A DNA stretch of 14,130 nucleotides from Rubrobacter sp. (GTDB taxonomy: Bacteria; Actinomycetota; Rubrobacteria; Rubrobacterales; Rubrobacteraceae): NCBI GenBank assembly GCA_013695335.1, contig JACDAR010000004.1, positions 1-14,130 of the forward strand, in the 5' to 3' direction. A model generated the notes under the pieces. The model made no database searches. It was not told where the DNA came from and worked only from the letters and a program-made list of their open reading frames with translations. Shown piece after piece: positions 1-6,160 of the stretch. Numbering within the stretch: position 1 is the stretch's first letter; each line of letters starts with the position of its first letter. The translations under genes were made by a program, and so were the position numbers.

Positions 1-254
1 GACTCGCCACCGGCGTCACCGCCCACGCCGCCATAGCGACCCTGCGCCGCCGCGAACCCAGGCGGCTGGTTCTGGCGGTCCCGGTGTGCGCCGCCCCGAC
101 CGCGCAGTGGATAAGGAACGAGGTGGATCACTTCGTCTGCCTGGAGACACCACCCGAACTCGGCGCCATCGGCCTCTGGTACCGCGACTTCGATCAAACC
201 TCAGATGGGGAGGTAGTTCGCCTCCTAGAAGCCGCCCGCCGCACCACAAGTTAG
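1..254 (+). CDS. Phosphoribosyltransferase-family protein, C-terminal fragment (5' end outside window)
   Basis: The window opens inside a reading frame that runs from base 3 to a TAG stop at 252-254, giving about 83 residues. The first residues, LATGVTAHAA, match the end of the PRPP-binding loop of type I phosphoribosyltransferases (usual form DDGLATG-T). They are followed by a beta-strand stretch, RRLVLAVPVCAAPTA. The tail GAIGLWYRDFDQTSDGEVVRLL is typical of the C-terminus of the stand-alone 'predicted phosphoribosyltransferase' group found in many actinobacteria. Codon choice is strongly GC-rich, like the core genes here. The acidic DD pair and the N-terminus lie outside the window, so substrate and completeness cannot be judged. 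It lies 40 bases upstream of the murJ-like gene on the same strand. Family assignment is fairly sure; specific function is not. Confidence 0.75.
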   Translation, partial: LATGVTAHAAIATLRRREPRRLVLAVPVCAAPTAQWIRNEVDHFVCLETPPELGAIGLWYRDFDQTSDGEVVRLLEAARRTTS

Positions 255-294
255 GGCGTCCCGGAGCACGGGGTCGGCTGGGCGCTGTAGTACC

Positions 295-1887
295 ATGCCC
301 CACATGTCGGCCATCCTTCGGTCAGTGTTCTCCATCTCCGCGGCCACGGTTCTCTCGCGGGCGACGGGGTACGTGCGGTTGTCGGCGCAGGCGGCGGTGC
401 TTGGTGTTGGCGCCGTTGCTGATGCCTACGGGCTGGCCGTACTCCTGCCGAGCTTGATCTACGAGCTCTTCATGGGCGGCATCCTGTACTCGATCTTCAT
501 CCCGGTGCTGGTTGACCGCATGACCACCTACGGCGAAGAAGACGCCCGCCGCCTAACCAACGCCCTTTTCACCATCGTGCTGCCGCTGATGGCAGTGATT
601 GCGCTGATAGGCATAGTCTTCGCGGGTCCGCTCGTCGCGCTAGTAGGCGACTGGGGATCATCCAGCGATCTTTCACCCGAAGAAGTCAGGCGGGCCGAAG
701 AGTACGCCGTGCTTTTCTTCAGGGTCTTCGCGCTCCAGATGCTCTTCTATGGCGTGAGCACCATTGCCACCGGCGTGCTCCAGGCCCACAGGCACTTCTT
801 CCTGCCTACCTTCGCCCCCGTGCTGAACAACCTGATCGTCATAGCCTCCTTCGTCGCCTATTTCTTGATGAAGAACGCCAACCCGTCCCTCGCCCTCTAC
901 GTGCTGGCGTTCGGGGTGACGGTTGGGGTTGCCGTGATGGCGCTCGCCCTGGTGCCTACCCTTCTGGCCCTCGGCTACAGGCCGCGCCCCCGCGTTGGTC
1001 ATCCGGCCCTGATGCCAACAGCCAGGCTCGCCGGGCCGATGGTAGTTTTGGTGGCGGCGTCTGTCGGGTTCCAGCTCCTGGCGGCCCACCTTGCAACCGG
1101 CTTCGGGGCTTACGCGGAGCTCACCTACGCCTTCACCATCTTCTCTTTGCCTTATGGCATCTTCGTTGTCGCAATCGTCACGGCCCTGATGCCCGAGCTG
1201 TCCGAGAAACATTCGCGTGGTGACGAGGAAGGATATCGGGACACCTTATCCTTCGGGTTGCGGACCATGGTCTTCGTGGTCGTGCCTTCCGCTGTGGGTA
1301 TGATCACGCTCTCCGAACCCATAGTGGGGCTGCTCTACCAGCGTCTGAACTTCGACGCTGAAGCCACGCAAAGGGTGGCGACGCTGCTCGTCGCCTACTC
1401 CGTCGGGTTGCTAGGGTATTCGGCGTACTTCTTCCTGGTGCGGGCGTTCTACTCGCGGCAGAATACGCGAACCCCGGCTGTGCTGAACGTCGCCATCTTC
1501 GGGCTCTATGCGGCCCTTGCGTATATTTTCTCCGCGCTGTTTCAGGCGGTTGGCGTGGTGCTGGCGCTCTCGGTTGCATACGCGGTGCTTGCCGCGCTTG
1601 GCCTCGTGGCGACGCGGCGGGAGATCAAACGCATAGACGGACGCCGTCTCCTGAATTCACTGGTCCGAATACTCGCAGCCGGGGCCGTGATGTACGCGGT
1701 GGCCCTGGCTGGCACGACGCTGCTCGGTACGGGTTCCGGGTTTCTCGAACGGCTCTTCATCCTCATCGTCGCCGGGAGCGTTTCGCTTGCCGCCTACCTC
1801 GGGTCGGCGTTTCTGCTGCGGGTCGAGGAGCTCAGGTCCGTCGTCGTCCTTCTGCGCCGCCGCAGAGCCGCGAAGGCGGACGGCTAG
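295..1887 (+). CDS. murJ: MurJ/MviN-type lipid II flippase
   Basis: The frame encodes 530 residues with a run of hydrophobic segments along almost its whole length, as expected for the 14-helix MOP-superfamily flippase that moves lipid-linked peptidoglycan precursor across the membrane. The N-terminus has the family pattern SRATGYVR, with R22 and R28 spaced as the essential R18/R24 pair of E. coli MurJ. This is followed by ADAYGLAVLLPSLIYELFMGG, the counterpart of the conserved TM2 stretch. At the position of E. coli R52/R53 this protein reads Tyr-Glu, so not all known essential arginines are kept. The tail after the last helix is short and Arg-rich. ATG 295 is used; ATG 304 is an equally possible start, and neither has a clear Shine-Dalgarno sequence. 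A second copy of the last 18 residues of the tail region lies 940 bases downstream (2750-2803). Family call is confident; strict lipid II function is inferred. Confidence 0.88.
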   Translation: MPHMSAILRSVFSISAATVLSRATGYVRLSAQAAVLGVGAVADAYGLAVLLPSLIYELFMGGILYSIFIPVLVDRMTTYGEEDARRLTNALFTIVLPLMAVIALIGIVFAGPLVALVGDWGSSSDLSPEEVRRAEEYAVLFFRVFALQMLFYGVSTIATGVLQAHRHFFLPTFAPVLNNLIVIASFVAYFLMKNANPSLALYVLAFGVTVGVAVMALALVPTLLALGYRPRPRVGHPALMPTARLAGPMVVLVAASVGFQLLAAHLATGFGAYAELTYAFTIFSLPYGIFVVAIVTALMPELSEKHSRGDEEGYRDTLSFGLRTMVFVVVPSAVGMITLSEPIVGLLYQRLNFDAEATQRVATLLVAYSVGLLGYSAYFFLVRAFYSRQNTRTPAVLNVAIFGLYAALAYIFSALFQAVGVVLALSVAYAVLAALGLVATRREIKRIDGRRLLNSLVRILAAGAVMYAVALAGTTLLGTGSGFLERLFILIVAGSVSLAAYLGSAFLLRVEELRSVVVLLRRRRAAKADG

Positions 1888-1960
1888 CTAGGAGCTGCTC
1901 TCCCCGAGATTTCACCAGAGTCGCCCTCCCCGGAAGACTGACAATACTGAGTTTAAGATG

Positions 1961-1969
1961 TGCTATGTT
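1961..1969 (+). promoter_or_regulatory. Possible extended -10 promoter element
   Basis: TGCTATGTT at 1961-1969 fits an extended -10 element (TGn + TATGTT). A CTGACA at 1938-1943 resembles a -35 box but the 20-base spacer is too long, so recognition would rest on the extended -10. Transcription would start near 1976, just ahead of the GTG at 1987, which favours that start for the next gene. This is pattern-matching only. Confidence 0.25.
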
Positions 1970-1986
1970 TACAGGGTAAGTTAATA

Positions 1987-2538
1987 GTGGTCAGGAAGGT
2001 AGAGAGTCCAACGGAACAAGCTGACGTTAGATCCTTTGTTTGGTATCCGGGCGTTCTGGCAGCCAGCCTCGCCGGTGGATTCGTTGGCAACTTGTCCACC
2101 ACTTTGCTTTTCGCCGTAATCAGTGAGACGCTGTTTTACTTCCTCTCACTGTGCTTCACTGCCCTCCTCGCTGCGGTTTGCGCCGTTTTTGCGGGCAACG
2201 CGCTGGCGGGCGACGGTCGCAAGGGGCGTCTCTGGTTGATCGTGGGCATCTCTGAAGTCGCGGGCATTCTGGTGGCGCTCGCTAATTTGGCTTTCATGTA
2301 CACAGTCGGCAACGGTGGCGGTTTTTCCCAGTTCAGCCTTGGCCAACAGATGACGTTAAGCACGGTCGTGATCGCCTTGGTCTCCGGTATGGCGGCTTGG
2401 GGTATCCGCCGTCCGCTCGTCGCCTCAGGTACCGAAGCACCGAAAGATGCAAAAAGCGCCGTGCTCTTGATCGTACTTGCCTTGCTCCTGGTGATATCGG
2501 GGTTGATGATTGACGGTTTCTTGTCTCCCATTGCTTGA
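1987..2538 (+). CDS. Small multi-pass membrane protein of unknown function
   Basis: I do not recognise the family. The frame gives 183 residues from GTG 1987; a GTG at 1960 in the same frame is possible but overlaps a candidate -10 element. The start at 1987 has only a weak AGGG 11 bases upstream. After a short polar N-terminus there are about five hydrophobic segments, near residues 20-45, 48-66, 75-98, 112-130 and the C-terminal 22 residues. The polar loops are short (for example AGDGRKGR and SGTEAPKDAKS). There are no catalytic-looking motifs, so a transporter, membrane-sensing or immunity role cannot be separated. It sits between the intact murJ gene and a displaced copy of the murJ 3' end, in DNA that looks recently inserted. 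Its GC is lower than that of the operons further right. Confidence 0.55.
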   Translation: MVRKVESPTEQADVRSFVWYPGVLAASLAGGFVGNLSTTLLFAVISETLFYFLSLCFTALLAAVCAVFAGNALAGDGRKGRLWLIVGISEVAGILVALANLAFMYTVGNGGGFSQFSLGQQMTLSTVVIALVSGMAAWGIRRPLVASGTEAPKDAKSAVLLIVLALLLVISGLMIDGFLSPIA

Positions 2539-2571
2539 CAGTCTGGCGAGTCGGCTACCCTACTGGTCCGT

Positions 2572-2751
2572 TTACCAAACTGGCACCAGTATACGATACA
2601 ACGTGGCTTCGTCGACGGCGATATCGGCATTCTTTCGCAGTTCTTCTTCTGTCTGTTGTAGCGTACGTTCGCGCCGCTCCATCTCCACGACGCCCTCCAC
2701 GTAAGCCATCAGTTCCTCATCAAGCGTCCTGACCGCTATATCAACCCCGTT
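2572..2751 (-). pseudogene. Truncated minus-strand reading frame, C-terminal part only
   Basis: On the minus strand, a frame reading NGVDIAVRTLDEELMAYV, then a charged helix (VVEMERRERTLQQTEEEL), and ending ATLYRILVPVW before the stop at 2572 has the composition of a real soluble protein. At its upstream end the frame enters the displaced murJ tail at about 2750, where the antisense translation becomes a meaningless Arg/Ser/Thr-rich string. The simplest reading is that a gene lost its N-terminus at that junction. An internal ATG (2709-2707) could still give a 45-residue product, but no Shine-Dalgarno sequence supports it. The family is not recognised, and the frame could be a chance ORF. Confidence 0.4.
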
Positions 2752-2820
2752 CTTGCTGCGGGTCGAGGAGCTGAGGTCCGTCGTCGTTCTGCTGCGGCGG
2801 CGCGGGAGCGAAGAGCTAAA

Positions 2821-2945
2821 GCGGTCTGCGGAAGTATTGACCTTCGCAAACCGCGCATTCAACCATCAGCCGTCAGCTTTCAGCAAGGACGAGAAGCTGA
2901 TGCCTGAGACCCGGCTTATGGAGGGAGCCCTCCTTGCGCAAGCCG
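2821..2945. repeat. Cluster of hairpins and TCAGC heptad repeats
   Basis: Three structured elements lie in a row. At 2821-2854 an imperfect inverted repeat pairs GCGGT with ACCGC around a GCGgAAG/CTTCGC inner stem. At 2866-2886 the 7-base unit TCAGCNN occurs three times in tandem. At 2912-2945 a nested inverted repeat pairs CGGCTT with AAGCCG around GGAGGG-AG-CCCTCC. Such TCAGC-type strings resemble dispersed intergenic repeats in other genomes, but copy number cannot be tested within this window. Confidence 0.45.
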
Positions 2946-2952
2946 CCGTGAG

Positions 2953-2980
2953 AGCCGTTACTGATGACGGCTTTTCTCTC
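2953..2980 (+). terminator. Possible intrinsic terminator downstream of the murJ remnant
   Basis: AGCCGT (2953-2958), an 8-base loop and ACGGCT (2967-2972) form a short stem followed by the pyrimidine tract TTTCTCTC. It could have been the original terminator of the resident murJ transcript. The stem is only six base pairs, so strength is doubtful. It overlaps the stop codon of the minus-strand gene ending at 2958. Confidence 0.35.
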
Positions 2981-3707
2981 CATCCTCTCTGTCAGGCTTC
3001 GTTCTAACCTCTGGTTTCGCTTCTTTTCCTTCTTTCAGCATCCTCCTCAACCACTCATAGTTATGACTTGTCTTATCTTCTAGCGCGGCTCGTTCTGAAG
3101 TTTGCACAATATACCGTGTCCAGTCGCTCTCGGCGGGTTGGTTGGCGGGTTGTTCGGCGGGTCGGAATCTGATGTCAATCTTGGCACCTATGTTCTTACC
3201 GATGAGGTGATCGTAGGGCACAAGTATCAGCATCAACAAAACGGCGAGCGACACGACGGTCAAAATCGCAACGATGCTCGGTGGTATGAGGCCCGGCAAC
3301 TCATAGTAGAATTGCTGGATCGGCATTACTGCCCAAAGAAGCAACACTAACATCGTCGCAAGCCCTACCACCGTCGTGATAACTGCCTGTATGTGTAGCG
3401 CCTCCCTAATCGTCACTCGCACATGCCTGGATTTGAGCACCTGCCTGAAGGTCTCCGTGTGGCAGTGGTAGCTTTTTATGCGCCTGTGACCCTTGAAGGG
3501 GTTGAGGAAGTTCGCAACCCTACAATTAAAGAACTTCTGTTCATCCATTAGCTCCTCTAGGTTTACTAGGAACCGGTCCTGGATCTGCTTCGGTTTGCCC
3601 GGTACGGGGGGCTCGCTTCTGAATATCTCCTCTATCCTTTCTTCTTCCTTGAGTTGCCTACTGGGTACTAGTTGGACCAAAAACCATTGCAAGACCCGCC
3701 AGCGCAT
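2958..3707 (-). CDS. Membrane protein of unknown function (possibly second half of a frameshifted gene)
   Basis: I do not recognise the family. From ATG 3707 the frame gives 249 residues: a charged, probably cytoplasmic region of about 110 residues (LKEEERIEEIF, ELMDEQKFFNCRVANF), two hydrophobic segments (AVITTVVGLATMLVLLLWAV and SIVAILTVVSLAVLLMLILV), then a charged tail ending in KSRHQ. The start is uncertain. ATG 3707 and in-frame TTGs at 3692 and 3680 all lie inside the upstream gene and none has a Shine-Dalgarno sequence, while an ATG at 3548 follows GAGGAG by only three bases and would drop a convincingly coding charged region. The frame overlaps the end of the upstream membrane gene by about 50 bases, so the pair is either translationally coupled or one gene broken by a frameshift near 3660-3700. 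GC is low; a hand count of 3181-3240 gives 27/60. Confidence 0.55.
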   Translation of the reverse strand: MRWRVLQWFLVQLVPSRQLKEEERIEEIFRSEPPVPGKPKQIQDRFLVNLEELMDEQKFFNCRVANFLNPFKGHRRIKSYHCHTETFRQVLKSRHVRVTIREALHIQAVITTVVGLATMLVLLLWAVMPIQQFYYELPGLIPPSIVAILTVVSLAVLLMLILVPYDHLIGKNIGAKIDIRFRPAEQPANQPAESDWTRYIVQTSERAALEDKTSHNYEWLRRMLKEGKEAKPEVRTKPDREDGEKSRHQ

Positions 3708-4263
3708 AGAAGCTAAACAGCATAACCCAGCTTTGCAGCCGAAAAAGATACGGCAGTTCTGCCGTATCTTTTTCGGCAAAATCCAGAAAGTTCGTCACTT
3801 GCTCAAGAGGAGAGGCTGGTTTCACTACAGCAGTTACTGCAACGTACACGGTACCGAGGTAGTAAACGGCAGAAAGCAAAAAGAAGGCGACATTCATTTG
3901 CGCGTCGTACGCAAAGCGCCGATCACTCAGCCAGGATTCCCAGCCCCGTGTCCGAACTAGCAAATTTGGTTCGATGTGCGATTCTATGTAGAGTCCCGTC
4001 CGTATGTAGAGTCCCGTCCGGCGTGTGGAGAATAGTTGGGCCTGATACATCGCATAGAAGGCCAGCAACAGCAAGGGCAGCAGCATTTTGATGAGAGGTA
4101 ACACGTTCTCACCCGCTGCGCCACCAAGGGTCAGGCCAGTAGGAACGACGAGCACGCTCGCGGCGAGTATCTTGAAGGCTCTTTCGGAAGCCTGCTCCTG
4201 CTCGGCGCGCAAAGTGATATATTCTTGCTCTAAAAAATTCTGTTCTTTAGTTGGCTCAGTCAC
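3658..4263 (-). CDS. Four-helix membrane protein of unknown function
   Basis: The frame gives 201 residues from a GTG start with only a weak purine stretch upstream. It has a charged N-terminal helix (EQEYITLRAEQEQASERAF), two closely spaced hydrophobic segments (ILAASVLVVPTGLTLGG and LPLIKMLLPLLLLAFYAMY), a polar middle region containing YIESHIEP and RGWESWLSDRR, and two more hydrophobic segments near the C-terminus. The arrangement of a YI-IEP motif followed by a G-WE motif after a helix pair recalls a family of uncharacterised bacterial membrane proteins I cannot name with confidence; a SLATT-like role was considered but not supported. An 18-base in-frame tandem duplication (3985-4020) repeats RTGLYI. 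A perfect palindrome (3738-3777) lies inside the frame. The gene overlaps the downstream membrane gene and lies in AT-richer DNA, suggesting acquisition by transfer. Confidence 0.6.
   Translation of the reverse strand: MTEPTKEQNFLEQEYITLRAEQEQASERAFKILAASVLVVPTGLTLGGAAGENVLPLIKMLLPLLLLAFYAMYQAQLFSTRRTGLYIRTGLYIESHIEPNLLVRTRGWESWLSDRRFAYDAQMNVAFFLLSAVYYLGTVYVAVTAVVKPASPLEQVTNFLDFAEKDTAELPYLFRLQSWVMLFSFYALAGLAMVFGPTSTQ
3738..3777. repeat. Perfect inverted repeat, 19-bp arms, bidirectional-terminator-like
   Basis: GCCGAAAAAGATACGGCAG (3738-3756) is followed by TT and then by its exact reverse complement (3759-3777). The core GATACGGCAG stem is flanked by five A on one side and five T on the other, so on either strand the RNA would form a stable hairpin followed by a U tract, as in a bidirectional intrinsic terminator. 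It lies within the coding sequence of a minus-strand membrane gene, just ahead of the next overlapping frame, which is unusual. A protein-binding palindrome is the alternative. Confidence 0.85.
3985..4020. repeat. 18-bp perfect tandem duplication
   Basis: TATGTAGAGTCCCGTCCG occurs at 3985-4002 and again, identically, at 4003-4020. The length is a multiple of three, so the minus-strand frame is kept and the residues RTGLYI are duplicated. Perfect identity suggests a recent slippage event. Confidence 0.95.
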
Positions 4264-4538
4264 GCAGTCACGTCCATTTCCCCATTGTTCTCTTCACTGA
4301 GTTTGACGATTGGCGATGAATCCACGATGAATGACCAGGGATGGCGTCGCGTCCCGCCTGTTTCATTCACGACACCGCATCTTTATGCACGTTCCCAAAA
4401 TGACGTGGTCGCCTGCCGGTACTTCGGGGTACTGTTGGTTGGCGCGGTGAATGGAGCGAGCAAGGAGGAGTTGCTTTTGGGCCGCTTCATCCTCGTTCCC
4501 CGATATGGGAAGGAAAGGCCGCTGGCGTCGACGCCCTC

Positions 4539-6098
4539 TTATCCCTCCGGGGCGACTTCCGGCGCTTCTTCGGCCTGGCCTTCCCAGACGGCGCGGGAGA
4601 GATCTTCTATAAGGAGTTCGCCCTCGTTCACATCCTCGGGGCCGTATTTGGTCATGATCGAGACCACGTACCGGCGGCCGTCGGCGTTGACTATGCCCAT
4701 GTCGTTATAGACCTTGTAGAGCCAGCCGGCTTTGTTGGCCGAATCGACGTCTTGCGGGAGCCCCGCGTCCAGCCACCAGTCCAGTTCGTCTGTGTGCATC
4801 AGATCCCTCATGTACCCGCAACTCTTTGGGCTTGCGGCTTTGTTGGTGGCGATCTTCTCGAGCATGAGACCCATGTCGCGGGGTGTGGATCTGTTATCCA
4901 GAGAAGGTACGGCGGCGCGCTCGCTGCTGAGTTTCTGGTAGAGGAGGGTGTTCTTCGCGCCTAGCGAGCGGGCAACCTCGTTGATGTGATCCGGACCGCC
5001 AACGGTGCGCACCAGGGCGTTGGTCGCAACGTTGTCAGACTGGGTCATCATCAGGACCAGGAGATCCCCAACCGTCTGCTTGGTGCCTGCGTCCTTCCAT
5101 TGCAGCCACCCCGCTCCCGCCGCCCAGTCTTCGTCTTTGATCTCTACTTCCTGAGAGAACTTCAACTCGCCCTCGTCAACCTTCCGGTAAACGGCGACCA
5201 TGACCGGGATCTTGATGACTGAAGCCGTAAAGAACGTCTCGTCCGGGCGAACGCCGTAGCTGTAGCCCTCGTCGAGGTCCTGGGCGTAGATGCCCGCGAT
5301 GCCGCCGTACTCCCCAACCCTCTCGGCAGCCTTCCTGGCCGCGGCCTCGACCTGCCCCCGCTCGGAATCCGGCACCCCTTCCAGGATGGGCTCTGGCTTC
5401 GGGAAAAGCGCCGGGCCTGCATCGGGCAGGGCGTCACGGTCTATATCTAGCTGCTTGGGCTCTGGAACCTTGGCGGCGAACACGTTTCGCTCGTACAGGT
5501 ACTGCAGCAAGTCCTTCGGCGCCTTGCCCTCCAGCGGAACCACCTCGTTGGCGGCATAGTCAGGCTCGTCCGCCCTGATGGACTTCTCAGCTTTCCAGTC
5601 CCCGCCGTCTTCGTGGACGAACACCGCGTAGTATGGTTCTTCCCCGGAGGGAATTGAAGATTCGTCAGGCGCCGTGATGTGAACCGAGGCCCAGGATGGA
5701 TCTATCTTGCTGCGATAGGCGGCCCTGACGCTATCAGGCGTCACACCAGGAAGCTCGGGGGCAACCATCCAGTACGCGGCGCCAGCCGCCGTCTCCTTCG
5801 CGGACTCGGGGACTGGCGGCGGTTGTGTGGCAGCCTTCTTGCCCGGCTTTTTATCTGAGGATTCTTTCCTGGAAGAGGCGTCGGCCCGTGCCACTTTTCC
5901 TTGCGCGTTCTGCGCCGGTTCTTCGCCTGGAGCCCCGGCGAGCAATTCGTCGCCCAGGATACCGCCCTGTTTCTGGTTCAAGAGATACAGGCCGCCAGCC
6001 AGCGCAACCAGGATCAGGGCAATGGGAAACAACCGGCGCCTTCTGCGGCGCTGGCGCTGGGCCGAGTGGGAACCGAAGATTTTTTTGTCCCGGGGCAG
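4539..6098 (-). CDS. Membrane-anchored class A beta-lactamase-like serine hydrolase
   Basis: The protein is about 519 residues if started at CTG 6098. It begins with a short basic stretch (six arginines) and one hydrophobic anchor (FPIALILVALAGGLYLL), then a low-complexity linker rich in K, E, P and S, then an unrecognised region of about 100 residues (90-200). The C-terminal half has the beta-lactamase/PBP fold motifs: S293-V-I-K296 (SxxK), S354-D-N356 (SDN) and K456-A-G (the KTG equivalent). An equivalent of the deacylating Glu of class A beta-lactamases is not evident in the omega-loop stretch before STPRDM, so a peptidoglycan or other esterase/peptidase role is more likely than antibiotic hydrolysis. 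No ATG, GTG or usable TTG lies upstream of the basic stretch, while CTG 6098-6096 lies seven bases after GGAGGAG; a TTG at 6032 would remove the basic stretch and has no such site. It follows the VanW gene by 62 bases, probably in one operon. Confidence 0.82.
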   Translation of the reverse strand: MPRDKKIFGSHSAQRQRRRRRRLFPIALILVALAGGLYLLNQKQGGILGDELLAGAPGEEPAQNAQGKVARADASSRKESSDKKPGKKAATQPPPVPESAKETAAGAAYWMVAPELPGVTPDSVRAAYRSKIDPSWASVHITAPDESSIPSGEEPYYAVFVHEDGGDWKAEKSIRADEPDYAANEVVPLEGKAPKDLLQYLYERNVFAAKVPEPKQLDIDRDALPDAGPALFPKPEPILEGVPDSERGQVEAAARKAAERVGEYGGIAGIYAQDLDEGYSYGVRPDETFFTASVIKIPVMVAVYRKVDEGELKFSQEVEIKDEDWAAGAGWLQWKDAGTKQTVGDLLVLMMTQSDNVATNALVRTVGGPDHINEVARSLGAKNTLLYQKLSSERAAVPSLDNRSTPRDMGLMLEKIATNKAASPKSCGYMRDLMHTDELDWWLDAGLPQDVDSANKAGWLYKVYNDMGIVNADGRRYVVSIMTKYGPEDVNEGELLIEDLSRAVWEGQAEEAPEVAPEG

Positions 6099-6105
6099 GC
6101 TAGCG

Positions 6106-6112
6106 CTCCTCC
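6106..6112 (-). promoter_or_regulatory. Strong Shine-Dalgarno that fixes a CTG start
   Basis: On the minus strand GGAGGAG (6112-6106) is followed by seven bases and then CTG CCC CGG GAC AAA. This frame continues without a break into the serine hydrolase, and an in-frame TGA lies upstream at about 6147. CTG is therefore the best-placed initiator. Confidence 0.6.
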
Positions 6113-6160
6113 AGGGGGGCCGGATGCCTCGGTGGCAGGGCTGGTATCACGGGAAAGAAA

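Larger units (their letters stand above)
2750..3007 (+). pseudogene. Displaced murJ 3'-end remnant
   Basis: Bases 2750-2803 encode FLLRVEELRSVVVLLRRR, identical over 18 residues to the C-terminal region of the murJ-like protein at 1810-1863. The two DNA copies differ at seven of 54 bases, and every difference is a synonymous codon change (ttt/ttc, ctg/ttg, ctc/ctg, gtc/gtt, ctt/ctg, cgc/cgg twice). Beyond 2803 the similarity stops; the frame stays open to a stop at 3007 but passes through hairpins and TCAGC repeats, so that part is unlikely to be translated. No start with a Shine-Dalgarno sequence is present (the only initiator is a TTG at 2753). I read it as the tail of a second, diverged murJ allele left by recombination, not as a working gene. 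Confidence 0.7.

Noticed and set aside
1888..2750. Insertion sequence or transposon between the two murJ ends
   Set aside because: No transposase, terminal inverted repeats or identical target duplication; the synonymous differences favour homologous or illegitimate recombination.
4285..4538. Plus-strand open frame (DESTMNDQGWRRV...) between the membrane genes and the serine hydrolase, vaguely transposase-like
   Set aside because: It runs on as antisense of the serine hydrolase, has no Shine-Dalgarno sequence, and I cannot match its motifs to a known transposase; too weak to annotate.
6079..6085. Seven-A run near the start of the serine hydrolase as a programmed slippage site
   Set aside because: The frame is continuous from the CTG start, and no alternative frame with a start enters the run, so no frameshift is needed.
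4539..6098. Antibiotic-resistance beta-lactamase
   Set aside because: No E166 equivalent is evident, the protein is membrane-anchored with a large extra N-terminal region, and its partner is a VanW protein.
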